Positions 45,868 through 55,776 of a stretch of 64,000 nt of DNA are shown here, piece by piece (positions within the stretch are counted from its first letter, which is position 1; every line of letters begins with the position of its first letter). The stretch is from contig DBXC01000006.1 of assembly GCA_002309415.1 (NCBI GenBank), positions 216,002 to 280,001 on the forward strand. Direction: 5' to 3'. The position numbers and the translations under genes were made by a program. The notes under the pieces are model-generated. The model saw nothing but the letters and a program-made list of their open reading frames with translations. It had not been told where the DNA came from and made no database searches. This DNA comes from Dehalococcoidia bacterium UBA1222. Lineage in GTDB: Bacteria > Chloroflexota > Dehalococcoidia > Dehalococcoidales > UBA1222.

Positions 45868-46356
45868 ATGAAAAATACTTTGATTTGTGGAGTTGGCAAC
45901 AAGCTGTATGGCGATGATGGACTTGGTCCTTATATCGTCGAACTCCTCGAAGAAAAGGATGACATACCTGATAATGTCCGTGTCGCGGACTTTGGGATCT
46001 CAGGTTTCAAATGTGCCCTGACTCTGTCAGATTACGACAGAGTGATATTCGTAGATGCAATAAGCTTGCCGGGTTCAGAACCCGGCAAGCCTCATCTTTT
46101 AAGGCTGACCGAAGAGCAGCTGCGACACAGCCCTAATCTGGGCGATCTCAACGTAAGCATGCATGAGACTGATCTCGTGAAGATTCTGGCTACAGCCTCA
46201 GTTCTTGGCTTCTATCCTCAGGAAGTCATCATCATCGGCGTCGAACCCGAAGACGCTTCTGTCCGCGAAGGCCTCACTGAGACCGTTAAGAGCAAGATCC
46301 CTCAGATCGTGGACGCCATCTACAAACTGATCAACGAAGACGTAAGTCAAAACTAG
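45868..46356 (+). CDS. Hydrogenase maturation endopeptidase (HyaD/HycI family)
   Basis: 162 residues. Removes the C-terminal tail of the large subunit after Ni insertion. CGVGNKLYGDDGLG holds Asp17 (Glu16 in E. coli HybD), FVDAIS holds Asp63 and SMHETD holds His99, the three residues that sense Ni. Separated from the large subunit by 46 bases. A long perfect inverted repeat lies inside the gene at 46064-46090. Confidence 0.92.
   Translation: MKNTLICGVGNKLYGDDGLGPYIVELLEEKDDIPDNVRVADFGISGFKCALTLSDYDRVIFVDAISLPGSEPGKPHLLRLTEEQLRHSPNLGDLNVSMHETDLVKILATASVLGFYPQEVIIIGVEPEDASVREGLTETVKSKIPQIVDAIYKLINEDVSQN
46064..46090. repeat. Perfect inverted repeat inside the protease gene
   Basis: 13-base arms GCTTGCCGGGTTC and GAACCCGGCAAGC around a single central A; as RNA an 11-bp GC-rich hairpin with a five-base loop. 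It is followed by CTCATCTTTT. It encodes LPGSEPGKP. Could act as a partial terminator, an RNA processing point or a pause in the hydrogenase-hyp transcript. Confidence 0.8.
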
Positions 46357-46369
46357 ATAGGATTGAGCC

Positions 46370-48652
46370 ATGGCTCGATTCAAGATAGAGATAACAGGCG
46401 TCGTTCAGGGTGTAGGATTCAGACCTTTCATCTATCAGCTTGCCGTTGCCCATAAACTAACTGGCAATGTCTGTAATACATCCGGTTCCGTCGAAATCGA
46501 AGTCGAAGGACCTCTTTCCGCTATCGAATCATTCATCAAAGATATCCCTATAAAAGTCCCTGCCGCTGCAGTCATCAAAACGCTCGATAGTTGGGAAATA
46601 CCAGAAGTACATGATGAGAAGTTTACAATCACCAAGAGTAAGAGTCGAGAAGATGAATATCAGTTATTGAGTCCTGATCTGGCTACCTGTCCCGAATGCC
46701 GTAAAGAGATCTTTGATAAAGCCGACCGACGATTTGGTTATGCCTTTACCAACTGCACCAACTGCGGTCCAAGATTCACTATCATCGATGATATCCCCTA
46801 TGATCGCCCTCTAACGACAATGAGAGGATTCAAGATGTGTCCGATTTGTCAGCATGAATACGAAGATCCTGCTGACCGAAGGTTCCATGCTCAGCCCAAT
46901 GCTTGTCCGGTATGCGGTCCCCATCTGACACTGCTTGATAAGAATGGCAATAAGATCGAAGACGACCCAATCAAAAATGGAGCCCTTTTACTCAAACAAG
47001 GACAAATCCTTGCAATAAAAGGTTTGGGTGGTTTCCTTTTGGCTTGTAACGCTTTAGACAATGCTGCAAACCAAAAACTAAGAGAACGAAAACACCGACC
47101 AGTCAAACCTTTTGCTGTAATGATGAAAGACATCGCGACAGTGAAAGAATACTGTCACGTCAATAAAGACGAAGAAGAACTCCTTACATCAACAGCCGCA
47201 CCTATCGTTCTGCTAAAACTCCGAGAAAAAAAGAAACTGGCAGAGATGGTAGCACCGGGACTGTCTGAACTGGGAGTCATGTTACCTTATACTCCGCTCC
47301 ATCATCTGTTGCTGCAGGAGACTGATCTGCCGTTAGTGATGACCAGCGGCAATATCACTGAAGAACCGATCGTAAGTCAGAACGATGAGGCTTTGAAAGA
47401 ACTGTCATCTATCGCTGATTATTTCATCATCCACAACAGAGACATTTCCAGACGCTATGACGACAGTGTTACTGCGGTCTATGCGGGCACCAAACGCCTT
47501 ATCAGACGAGCAAGAGGTTATGCTCCATTCCCAGTAACATTATCAGAAAAGACGGCACAGATTCTTGCCTGCGGGTCTGACTTGAAGAACACCTTCTGTC
47601 TGACACGAGACAACTATGCATTCGTCTCCCAGCATATCGGTGACATGGAGAATGAAAAAGCCAACACGTCGTTTGAGAAGACGATCGATGATTATAAGAG
47701 GATCTTCCGAATCGATCCCAAGACCATCGCCTGCGACATGCATCCCAATTACTACAGTGCCAACTACGGACGTGATTATGCGGAAGAAAAGAAACTCAAA
47801 CTGATCGAAGTCCAGCATCATCATGCTCATATCGCATCAGTACTGGCAGAACACGGAATCAATGAAAAGGTACTGGGCGTCGCATTAGACGGAACCGGAT
47901 ATGGTACTGACGGAAAGATCTGGGGTTTTGAATTCCTTAATGCCGATCTTGCGGGTTTCGAAAGAGTGGGACATCTTGAATACATGCCTCTACCCGGCGG
48001 TGATGCTGCAGTGAAGAACCCCATCAGGATCGGTGCCGCTTATCTCTATAAGACCCTGGGAGAGATCCCTGCAGATATCCCTGCTTTAAAAGAAATGACC
48101 GACTACGAAAAGTCGATTTTATGTACACAAATCGTAAAGCACATCAATACAGTAGATACTTCTAGTTGTGGTCGTATATTCGATGCAGTTTCGGCGATTT
48201 TAGGTTTATGTTCTCATGCAACTTTTGAAGCGGAGGCCGCCATCGCCCTAGAGGAAGCAGCCAAGAAGAGTTATGTCAGAAATGACAGTTATCAGATCGA
48301 TACAGAGATCGTCGACGGATGCCGAGTACTCCGTATCGGTAATCTGCTCAAAGAGATACTGAAAGATATGCGGGATGGAATCTCTGTTAACGATATCGCA
48401 ATGAAGTTCCACATATCAGTAAAAGACTGCATAGTATATAATGTTAAAGGCCTTTTAAAGGACAATTATCTGAGCAAAGCAGTGTTTTCCGGCGGTGTAT
48501 GTCAGAATAAACTGCTCCTTTCAATGCTCTTGGAAGATTTGAAGCAGGAAGGAATCGAAGTCCTTACCAATGAGATCCTTCCCGCCAACGACGGCTGTAT
48601 ATCGTTAGGTCAGGCAGCCGTTGCAAGTGAAAAACTGAGATTAGGAGAATAG
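46370..48652 (+). CDS. hypF: Carbamoyltransferase HypF
   Basis: 760 residues. Makes the CN ligands from carbamoyl phosphate, handing thiocarbamate to HypE. Domains: acylphosphatase (GVVQGVGFRPFIYQLA, 1-90), paired zinc fingers (CPECRKEI, CTNCGPRF, CPICQHEY, CPVCGPH; ~105-185), YrdC-like (~200-370) and Kae1-like C-terminal domain with HHHAHIASVLAEH. All expected motifs are intact. Substrate carbamoyl phosphate is made by CarAB, also in this window. Confidence 0.97.
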   Translation: MARFKIEITGVVQGVGFRPFIYQLAVAHKLTGNVCNTSGSVEIEVEGPLSAIESFIKDIPIKVPAAAVIKTLDSWEIPEVHDEKFTITKSKSREDEYQLLSPDLATCPECRKEIFDKADRRFGYAFTNCTNCGPRFTIIDDIPYDRPLTTMRGFKMCPICQHEYEDPADRRFHAQPNACPVCGPHLTLLDKNGNKIEDDPIKNGALLLKQGQILAIKGLGGFLLACNALDNAANQKLRERKHRPVKPFAVMMKDIATVKEYCHVNKDEEELLTSTAAPIVLLKLREKKKLAEMVAPGLSELGVMLPYTPLHHLLLQETDLPLVMTSGNITEEPIVSQNDEALKELSSIADYFIIHNRDISRRYDDSVTAVYAGTKRLIRRARGYAPFPVTLSEKTAQILACGSDLKNTFCLTRDNYAFVSQHIGDMENEKANTSFEKTIDDYKRIFRIDPKTIACDMHPNYYSANYGRDYAEEKKLKLIEVQHHHAHIASVLAEHGINEKVLGVALDGTGYGTDGKIWGFEFLNADLAGFERVGHLEYMPLPGGDAAVKNPIRIGAAYLYKTLGEIPADIPALKEMTDYEKSILCTQIVKHINTVDTSSCGRIFDAVSAILGLCSHATFEAEAAIALEEAAKKSYVRNDSYQIDTEIVDGCRVLRIGNLLKEILKDMRDGISVNDIAMKFHISVKDCIVYNVKGLLKDNYLSKAVFSGGVCQNKLLLSMLLEDLKQEGIEVLTNEILPANDGCISLGQAAVASEKLRLGE

Positions 48653-48656
48653 AAAT

Positions 48657-48875
48657 ATGTGTGTTGCGGTCCCTGTTGAAATCTTAAGCATCGAAGGCAC
48701 CACTGCGGTTGTCGATATGAGCGGCGTCCACCGAAAAGTCAGTATTTATCTGACTCCTGAAGCTAAAGTCGGTGATTATGTCCTGCTCCACGCCGGCTTC
48801 GCCATCCAGGTCATGGATGTAAATGAAGCCAAAGAGACCATCGAACTGCTGAGGGCCCAGAATGAGATCATTTAG
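48657..48875 (+). CDS. hypC: Hydrogenase maturation chaperone HypC
   Basis: 72 residues. Starts MCVAVPVEI with the essential Cys2, as in all HypC/HybG proteins. It carries the Fe(CN)2CO unit with HypD to the large subunit. Starts four bases after hypF and overlaps hypD by 14 bases. Confidence 0.96.
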   Translation: MCVAVPVEILSIEGTTAVVDMSGVHRKVSIYLTPEAKVGDYVLLHAGFAIQVMDVNEAKETIELLRAQNEII

Positions 48876-49950
48876 CGATTTCAAAGACCCCGAGATCGTC
48901 AAAGGGCTCGTTGAAAAGATCAACAGGTATAAGACTCCCGCCAACCTCATGGAATTCTGCGGCAGCCATACTGCTGCGATATTGCGTTACGGTATCCGAC
49001 AGCTGGTACCACCCAACATCAAACTTTTATCCGGTCCCGGATGTCCCGTCTGTGTTACTGCAAACGTCGACATCGACCGCGCCATCGCTATGTCTAAACT
49101 CCCCAACGTGATCATGACATCCTTCGGTGATATGCTGAGAGTCCCCGGAAGCTATGAAAGCCTTCAGGATGCTCGTGCACAAGGCGCTGATGTACGAGTC
49201 GTTTATTCATCTCTGGATGCCATCGAGATAGCTCAGGCTAATCCCGATAAAGAAGTCATCTTCATGGGCATCGGTTTTGAAACTACTGCCCCTACCATCG
49301 CCGCTTCCGTCGAGGTCGCATCTCAATTGGGACTGAAGAATTATTCAGTATTCTCCACCGCAAAGACCTGTCCTCCCGTGATGGCAGCGATCCTGGATGC
49401 AGGTGAAGTCAAGATCAATGGCATAATCTGTCCGGGTCATGTAACCACGATCATCGGTACAGCCCCCTATTCATTCATTCCTGAAAAGCATAAGATCGCC
49501 TGTGCTGTCGCCGGATTCGATCCGGTAGATGTATTACAGGCTATCGATATGATCATGGCTCAGATCGAAAAGGGTGATCCAGAGATCGAGATCGCCTATA
49601 CCCGCGGCGTATCCAAGGAAGGAAACGTCAATGCTGTTAAGGTTATCGAGAATATCTTCGATCATACTGATGCCACCTGGCGAGGCGTAGGACTCGTTCC
49701 AAAATCAGGCTTAAAACTCAAAGAAAAGTATCGTGCATATGATGCCGAGTATAAGTTCGACGTCGATCCAGGACCTCTCCGAGAACACAAAGGCTGTATC
49801 TGCGGCGAGATCTTAAGAGGCGTCAAGACTCCTCATGACTGTCCTCTCTTCAGGAAGACCTGCACCCCTATCAAACCCGTAGGCCCCTGCATGGTATCCG
49901 GCGAAGGAGCATGTGCCAGTTACTACCAGTACAGCGAAGGAGAAGAATAA
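48862..49950 (+). CDS. hypD: Hydrogenase maturation protein HypD
   Basis: 362 residues. FCGSHTAAILRYGI and LLSGPGCPVCVT (redox Cys), GFETTAPT and the C-terminal [4Fe-4S] Cys set (CICGEILRGVKTPHDCPLF, CTPIKPVGPCMVSGEGAC) are intact. Scaffold for Fe(CN)2CO assembly with HypC. Confidence 0.97.
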   Translation: MRSFSDFKDPEIVKGLVEKINRYKTPANLMEFCGSHTAAILRYGIRQLVPPNIKLLSGPGCPVCVTANVDIDRAIAMSKLPNVIMTSFGDMLRVPGSYESLQDARAQGADVRVVYSSLDAIEIAQANPDKEVIFMGIGFETTAPTIAASVEVASQLGLKNYSVFSTAKTCPPVMAAILDAGEVKINGIICPGHVTTIIGTAPYSFIPEKHKIACAVAGFDPVDVLQAIDMIMAQIEKGDPEIEIAYTRGVSKEGNVNAVKVIENIFDHTDATWRGVGLVPKSGLKLKEKYRAYDAEYKFDVDPGPLREHKGCICGEILRGVKTPHDCPLFRKTCTPIKPVGPCMVSGEGACASYYQYSEGEE

Positions 49951-49951
49951 A

Positions 49952-50950
49952 TTGGACAAAATCATAACGCTGGCTCATGGCGCCGGCGGCAAAGCCAGCC
50001 ATGAACTCGTAGAACATATCACTGAGATCCTCAAGGATGCCAATGCAGTATCCTTCGACGATGCTGCCACTATCGAACCTAAAGGCCGCATCGCTTTCAC
50101 CACTGATAGTTATGTGATCACTCCAGTGGAATTTGCCGGAGGCAACATCGGAAGGATCGCCGTCTGCGGTACAGTAAACGATCTTACAACTGCCGGTGCA
50201 GTTCCCGAATATATCAGTTTTGCTCTTATCATCGAAGAAGGGCTTCCCATCGAACTTTTCGATCGAATCCTCACATCAGTCCGTGACACTGCTCTCGAAG
50301 CAGGCGTAAAGATCGCCACCGGTGACACCAAAGTCGTTTCACGCGGCTGTGCCGATAAGATCTTCATCAATACCACCGGTATCGGATTTATTCCTGATGG
50401 ACGAAACATCTCCGGTGCCAACGCTAAAATCGGTGATGCCATCATCGTAAGCGGTTCCATCGGCGACCACGGCATGACCATCATGAGTCAGCGAGAAGGT
50501 CTGCAGTTCGAAGGCGACCTCAAATCAGACTGCGCACCTCTCAATAAGATGATCCATGCAGTACTGGATGAATGTGATGTACACGTATTGAGAGACCCCA
50601 CCCGCGGCGGTCTGGCCACCACATTGAACGAACTTGCCGGACAGTCTCATGTCCAGATGAATATCGATGACACCAAAGTCCTCATCCGACCCTGCGTACA
50701 GACTCTCTGCGGAGCACTGGGACTCGAAGCATATTATGTTGCAAACGAAGGCAAGATGATCGTGATACTGCCCGCCGACCAGGCTGAAAAAGCTGTATCC
50801 ATCATGCAGAAGTTTGAATATGGTAAAGAAGCCCGTATCATCGGACATGTTTCTGATGAAAAGCCGGGCAAAGTGATCCTGACGACAGCCTACGGAACCA
50901 CCAGACTTCTTCCTCAGATGGCCGGAGATCTGCTCCCCAGGATCTGCTAA
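49952..50950 (+). CDS. hypE: Hydrogenase maturation protein HypE
   Basis: 332 residues from a TTG at 49952, one base after the hypD stop, with GAAGGAG upstream. Dehydrates the thiocarboxamide on its C-terminal Cys to thiocyanate. LAHGAGGKASHELV, FTTDSYVITP and DPTRGGLATTLNE are typical; the protein ends PRIC, with the required terminal Cys. Last gene of the hydrogenase operon. Confidence 0.95.
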   Translation: MDKIITLAHGAGGKASHELVEHITEILKDANAVSFDDAATIEPKGRIAFTTDSYVITPVEFAGGNIGRIAVCGTVNDLTTAGAVPEYISFALIIEEGLPIELFDRILTSVRDTALEAGVKIATGDTKVVSRGCADKIFINTTGIGFIPDGRNISGANAKIGDAIIVSGSIGDHGMTIMSQREGLQFEGDLKSDCAPLNKMIHAVLDECDVHVLRDPTRGGLATTLNELAGQSHVQMNIDDTKVLIRPCVQTLCGALGLEAYYVANEGKMIVILPADQAEKAVSIMQKFEYGKEARIIGHVSDEKPGKVILTTAYGTTRLLPQMAGDLLPRIC

Positions 50951-50972
50951 GAAAAACAAGAGAAAACAAATG

Positions 50973-51000
50973 AGGCGGCATATAGTTTTGCCGCCTTTTT
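50973..51000 (+). terminator. Terminator of the hydrogenase-hyp operon
   Basis: 8-bp stem AGGCGGCA/TGCCGCCT with an 8-base loop and T5, 22 bases after hypE. Its T tract ends only six bases before the next start codon. Confidence 0.9.
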
Positions 51001-51006
51001 AGCATT

Positions 51007-51747
51007 ATGAAGAAACTATCTTTGATCATACTGTCGATAATGACTCTAGTATTGGTGATGAGCATGAGCTGCACCAAGGATGACAGTACGTTCATTATCC
51101 CCACAGATGCCACATGGCCGCCCTTCGAATATATAGATACAGCCACTGGCGAGATCGTGGGATTCGACATCGATCTCTTTAATGAGATATCCAAACGTGT
51201 TGGAATCAATTCCAAATATGTGAATGTTACCTGGGACCCCCTGCTTGCAGGAATCGCTCAGGGCACTTATAAGATCTCGATATCTGCCATTACCATCAAG
51301 GAGAGCAGATTTGACCGTATGGACTTTTCAGAACCTTACTACACCTCTGGCCAGGTTTTAGTGGTAAGAAGCGATGAAAAAGCAATACAGAGTCTCTCAG
51401 ACTGCACCGGAAAGACAGTCGGATGTGAAAGTGGCACGACCGCCGATGATATGATCAATGCCGAGGGAGGAATCAAATGTGCCGCATATGATGATCTGGG
51501 AGTTGGATTCACAGCACTCATCAACAGACAGATCGATGCAGTATTATGCGACGAACCTCTTGCACTGGCATACATCAACAAAGGATATGAACTGAAGACC
51601 GTTGGCGAGATCATGACAAATGAAAGCTATGGTATCGCATATACCAAAGGATATGATCCGGATCTCCAGCAAAGGATCGATGATGCCATCATCCAGATGA
51701 AGAAAGATGGTACTCTGAATAAACTTCTGGAAAAGTGGGGACTCTGA
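51007..51747 (+). CDS. Amino-acid ABC transporter substrate-binding lipoprotein
   Basis: 246 residues. Signal peptide with lipobox SMSC (Cys22). Family 3 binding protein: PTDATWPPFEYID, VGFDIDLFNEIS, AITIKESRFDRMDFSEPYY and GCESGTTADD. Binds polar amino acids outside the membrane. The start is six bases after the hyp operon terminator and has no Shine-Dalgarno; TATAGT in the terminator loop is the only -10-like box. Confidence 0.92.
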   Translation: MKKLSLIILSIMTLVLVMSMSCTKDDSTFIIPTDATWPPFEYIDTATGEIVGFDIDLFNEISKRVGINSKYVNVTWDPLLAGIAQGTYKISISAITIKESRFDRMDFSEPYYTSGQVLVVRSDEKAIQSLSDCTGKTVGCESGTTADDMINAEGGIKCAAYDDLGVGFTALINRQIDAVLCDEPLALAYINKGYELKTVGEIMTNESYGIAYTKGYDPDLQQRIDDAIIQMKKDGTLNKLLEKWGL

Positions 51748-52523
51748 TGAAGAATATCATCGAGAAGATAAACAGGAACGATCCATGGTGGTGGCTCGTA
51801 ATCGCGGTCCTCATATTGACCCTATGCTTAGTCTTTATCTTCCCCCATCCTTACATGGACTTCGTGAAGTTTGCCCGTGACGGCATCCTTATTACACTAC
51901 TTGTCACATTTATTTCTTTCATCCTAATGACCATCTTCGGTTTCATCGGAGGCATCGGCAGGACCAGCAACAACAAAGCCTACCGATTCGTCTCATCTCT
52001 GTATGTTGAGATAGTACGAGGCATTCCGCTCTTGGTGCATCTCATCATCTGGTACTTCTGTCTGCCCTACATTCTGCAGAAGATCATTCCCACGATCCAG
52101 ATCGACCCGTTGTTCTCGGCGATTCTTGCCATCGGTTTCTGCTATGGAGCATATATGAGCGAGATCGTACGTACCGGCATCGAATCTGTACCTAAAGAGC
52201 AGATCGACGGCGGTCTGGCATTAGGTCTGAACAGAAAACAGAACCTCAGATATGTGATACTTCCACAGGGAATCAGAAACATCATCCCGCCTACTGCCAA
52301 CGAATTCATCTCACTCATGAAAGATTCATCACTTGTCAGTACGGTAGCTGTCGCCGATCTCACGAGACGAGGACGTGAATATATGTCAGCCAACATCAAT
52401 CCGATAGAAACATGGCTGATGGTAGCTTTGATCTACTTGATCATGACTCTCATTGCCGCCAGATTCTCAAAGATGCTTGAAAGGCACTTCTCTAAGAGCA
52501 CTGAGAGCGATAAGCATTTATAA
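51747..52523 (+). CDS. Amino-acid ABC transporter permease
   Basis: 258 residues from the ATG at 51747, which overlaps the previous stop by one base. About five membrane segments. The His/Glu/Gln-type EAA loop is GGLALGLNRKQNLRYVILPQ. Partner of the upstream binding protein. The expected ATPase gene does not follow; a lipase gene does, so the ATPase must be encoded elsewhere. Confidence 0.92.
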   Translation: MKNIIEKINRNDPWWWLVIAVLILTLCLVFIFPHPYMDFVKFARDGILITLLVTFISFILMTIFGFIGGIGRTSNNKAYRFVSSLYVEIVRGIPLLVHLIIWYFCLPYILQKIIPTIQIDPLFSAILAIGFCYGAYMSEIVRTGIESVPKEQIDGGLALGLNRKQNLRYVILPQGIRNIIPPTANEFISLMKDSSLVSTVAVADLTRRGREYMSANINPIETWLMVALIYLIMTLIAARFSKMLERHFSKSTESDKHL

Positions 52524-52555
52524 TCTTGTAAGAAACATCTAAGGAGCCAAATGAG

Positions 52556-53479
52556 ATGAAAGAAAGCATAAAGATCCCTTCTACCGATGGTAAACACCAG
52601 CTCCACGTCGTCATCTGGAGACCGGAAGGAGAGATAAAAAGTGTTCTTCAGCTCGTTCACGGCATGGTGGAACATATCGGAAGATACAATGACTTCGCGG
52701 AATACCTCACTACCTGCGGCTTCGCAGTAGTCGGACACGATCATCTCGGACACGGTTTCACCGCAAAAGATGATAATGACTTAGGCAACATCGCCAAAGA
52801 GAACGGCAGCGATCTTTTGGTAAAAGATATCTACGAAGTAACAAAGTATATCAAGAATACTTTTCCCAATGTCCCCAATCACATTCTGGGACACAGCATG
52901 GGATCATTCCTGTTAAGGAAATATCTCACTTTCTACAGCAAAGATGTTAAATCAGCCATCATTATGGGCACAGGTTATATGCCGCTGTATCTGGCATCTA
53001 CCGCAAAACTGATGTCACGTATAATCAGGTTATTCAAAGGCGACCAATTCCGAAGCAAGCTGTTAGTAAAGCTCTCCTTCGGAAGCTACAACAAAGGATT
53101 CGAGGATGAAGGCTCGGGCTTTAACTGGCTGACCCGTGACAAAGAAATAATCCGTGTCCACGATAACGACAAGTATTCTATGTTCATGTTCACAGTAAAC
53201 GGTTATCAGGCACTGTTCGACACTCTGATCTATCTGGCCAAATGGAAAGGTTTTGACAACGTCCGCCGCGACCTGCCCGTCTTCATCGTGTCAGGTTCTG
53301 AAGATCCTGTAGGAGATAAGGGCAAAGGCCCTGAAAAACTGTACGAAGAATACAAAAAACGCGGCATGCAGGATGTTGAAATAAAGCTTTATCAAAATGC
53401 ACGCCATGAAATCCTGAACGAACTGGACCGAGCGACCACATATAAAGATATCGTTTCATTCCTGGAGACACGATCATGA
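52556..53479 (+). CDS. Alpha/beta hydrolase, monoacylglycerol lipase-like
   Basis: 307 residues, cytoplasmic. [17 protein letters not shown] and DHLGHG are lid-proximal motifs of the family; the nucleophile Ser is in LGHSMGSFL, Asp in SGSEDPVG and His in ARHEILNE. Splits monoacylglycerol into fatty acid and glycerol. Overlaps glpK by four bases, a strong sign that the released glycerol is phosphorylated next. Confidence 0.88.
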   Translation: MKESIKIPSTDGKHQLHVVIWRPEGEIKSVLQLVHGMVEHIGRYNDFAEYLTTCGFAVVGHDHLGHGFTAKDDNDLGNIAKENGSDLLVKDIYEVTKYIKNTFPNVPNHILGHSMGSFLLRKYLTFYSKDVKSAIIMGTGYMPLYLASTAKLMSRIIRLFKGDQFRSKLLVKLSFGSYNKGFEDEGSGFNWLTRDKEIIRVHDNDKYSMFMFTVNGYQALFDTLIYLAKWKGFDNVRRDLPVFIVSGSEDPVGDKGKGPEKLYEEYKKRGMQDVEIKLYQNARHEILNELDRATTYKDIVSFLETRS

Positions 53480-54957
53480 AAAAATACATCATGGCTTTAG
53501 ACTGCGGCACCACATCCAACCGCTGTATCCTTTTCGATCATGACGGAAACATCTGCGCAATGGCGCAGAAAGAACTCACCCAGTACTTCCCTCAGCCCGG
53601 CTGGGTAGAACAGGATGCTCAGGAGATCTTTGCCACCATCATCGGTGTAGCACGAGAAGCCATGGCCAGGATCGGCATCAAGAGCGAAGACATCGAAGCT
53701 ATCGGTATCACCAATCAGCGTGAGACCACCATCGTATGGGATAAGACGACCGGTGCTCCTGTATCTAGAGCCATCGTCTGGCAGTGCCGCAGGACCTCAG
53801 ATATCTGCAATGCAATACGTAACACCGCTATGGCCGAAGCTATCAGTGGTAAGACCGGTCTTGTCATTGACCCCTATTTCTCGGCAACCAAGCTCAAATG
53901 GATACTCGATAACGTTCCCGGATGTCAGGAAAGAGCCGAAAGAGGCGAACTCCTTTTCGGTACAGTCGATACCTGGGTCATCTGGAATTTCACCCGAGGC
54001 AAAACCTTTGCGACAGACTATTCAAATGCAGCCAGGACGATGCTCTACAACATCCATGATCTCAAATGGGACGAAGAATTATGTGATTTCTTTGATATCC
54101 CCATGTCCATGTTGCCTGAAGTAAGACCTACATCAGGTTCATTCGGCGAAACTGCAACTGATCTCTTCGGCGGAAGCATCCCTATCACTGGTGTAGCCGG
54201 AGACCAGCAGGCTGCGCTCTTCGGACAGGCCTGTTATGAAGCCGGCGAGATCAAGAGCACCTATGGAACCGGAGGATTCCTTCTGATGAATACCGGAGAA
54301 AAGATCATAAGGTCCAGAAATGGTCTTGTTACCACTATCGCATGGGGCATTGATAACAAGGTGACCTATGCACTTGAAGGATCTGTCTTCGTAGCAGGTG
54401 CTGCCATCCAGTGGCTCAGAGACGAACTGGGGCTAATGCTAAGATCTGAAGATTCCGAGAGGCTGGCTCAAGAAGTAAAAGACACCAACGGCTGTTATTT
54501 CGTACCCGCCTTCACCGGTCTAGGAGCCCCCTACTGGAAGCAGGATGCAACAGGCATGATCACAGGTCTTACCCGAGGGGTAAACCGTTATCATTTAACA
54601 AGAGCTGCACTTGAATCAATCGCCTACCAGATCCATGACGTACTGTGTGCCATGGAAGTTGATTCTGGAATATCACTTTCGACACTGAAGATCGACGGCG
54701 GTGCCTCTGCCAATAATTTCCTGGCTCAGTTCCAGGCTGACATATCACATATACTGGTGGACCGCCCTGTATGCATCGAAACGACCGCTATGGGCGCAGC
54801 CTATCTTGCTGGATTAGCCACGGGTTTCTGGAAAGACACTAAAGAAATCAGATCAATCAGACAGACTGACCGATTCTTCGTACCTGAAATGGAAGAAGAT
54901 AAACGTCAGGAGATAATCGCATCCTGGCAAGAAGCGGTCAGACGCTGCATATCATAA
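53476..54957 (+). CDS. glpK: Glycerol kinase
   Basis: 493 residues, full length. [15 protein letters not shown], the WVEQDAQEI glycerol-binding stretch, [17 protein letters not shown] and [13 protein letters not shown] are FGGY/GlpK signatures. Converts glycerol and ATP to glycerol-3-phosphate. Forms a two-gene operon with the lipase. Confidence 0.97.
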   Translation: MKKYIMALDCGTTSNRCILFDHDGNICAMAQKELTQYFPQPGWVEQDAQEIFATIIGVAREAMARIGIKSEDIEAIGITNQRETTIVWDKTTGAPVSRAIVWQCRRTSDICNAIRNTAMAEAISGKTGLVIDPYFSATKLKWILDNVPGCQERAERGELLFGTVDTWVIWNFTRGKTFATDYSNAARTMLYNIHDLKWDEELCDFFDIPMSMLPEVRPTSGSFGETATDLFGGSIPITGVAGDQQAALFGQACYEAGEIKSTYGTGGFLLMNTGEKIIRSRNGLVTTIAWGIDNKVTYALEGSVFVAGAAIQWLRDELGLMLRSEDSERLAQEVKDTNGCYFVPAFTGLGAPYWKQDATGMITGLTRGVNRYHLTRAALESIAYQIHDVLCAMEVDSGISLSTLKIDGGASANNFLAQFQADISHILVDRPVCIETTAMGAAYLAGLATGFWKDTKEIRSIRQTDRFFVPEMEEDKRQEIIASWQEAVRRCIS

Positions 54958-54963
54958 AGAAAA

Positions 54964-55776
54964 CTATTTCTTAATCTTGCCAAGTTCTTTGGAGACTTCG
55001 GCACGGATAAGTGCGTTCTGCTTAGCAATGAATTTCTGTAAGGCCACTTTATGGGAACAGAGTTTTTCGGCACAGTTCTCGCACTCGAGTGATTTATTTG
55101 CCTGTACAGCAAATCGTTCAGGGAATCTGCGGTATTCGATCTCCCATTTGATGAGAAGAGCCAAAGCAAAAGCAACCAGTGACCATGTGATGAAATGCCT
55201 GATATAGATGAGAGGCAGGAACATCATGGCATAGTCCCAGTTGTAGATACGGCAGCGGACACAGCAGCGGTTCTTCATGATCCACTGCTGAAAAGGACAG
55301 AAATACAGGATACAGATCATATCGCAGACGGAGAACAAAAGGCTGAATACGACAAGCCCTGCCTCATCGATGATCTGGAAATAGTACAGGACGCCAAGAC
55401 CTGCCACAAGAGCCAACCACAAGATACCGACCACAATGGCGGTAAGGTCTTCATGCTTACGCTGTTTCTTTACTTCTTCGGGATCATAATCCTGGGGATC
55501 ATAATTCCTCTTGAACTGTTTCTGACACCCCATGCTCTCAGTGTCATTGGGGAAGAAACGCATAGCCATCTCGATAAGATAGACGACCCAACAGACCCCT
55601 ACCACTATCACGACAGCAGGATTGTCCAGATATGAAAGCTCGACATGCGCCAAATGCTGATAAAGAAGGACACCGGCAACAGACAGAAGACCGATGATAC
55701 GGAAGATCATCTTGGTCTGATGCAGCAAGGATATCTTAGAAATGTATATGTTTCGTTTATGCTTCTTTTCAGCCAT
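54964..55776 (-). CDS. Cys-rich multi-pass membrane protein, unknown
   Basis: 270 residues with about six hydrophobic segments. Cys cluster in the loop CPFQQWIMKNRCCVRCRIYNW (written here split: CPFQQ, NRCCVRC) and a C-terminal soluble tail with CENC and C at residue ~245. These could bind metal or Fe-S at the membrane. No family recognised. Overlaps the EamA gene upstream by eight bases. Confidence 0.65.
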   Translation of the reverse strand: MAEKKHKRNIYISKISLLHQTKMIFRIIGLLSVAGVLLYQHLAHVELSYLDNPAVVIVVGVCWVVYLIEMAMRFFPNDTESMGCQKQFKRNYDPQDYDPEEVKKQRKHEDLTAIVVGILWLALVAGLGVLYYFQIIDEAGLVVFSLLFSVCDMICILYFCPFQQWIMKNRCCVRCRIYNWDYAMMFLPLIYIRHFITWSLVAFALALLIKWEIEYRRFPERFAVQANKSLECENCAEKLCSHKVALQKFIAKQNALIRAEVSKELGKIKK

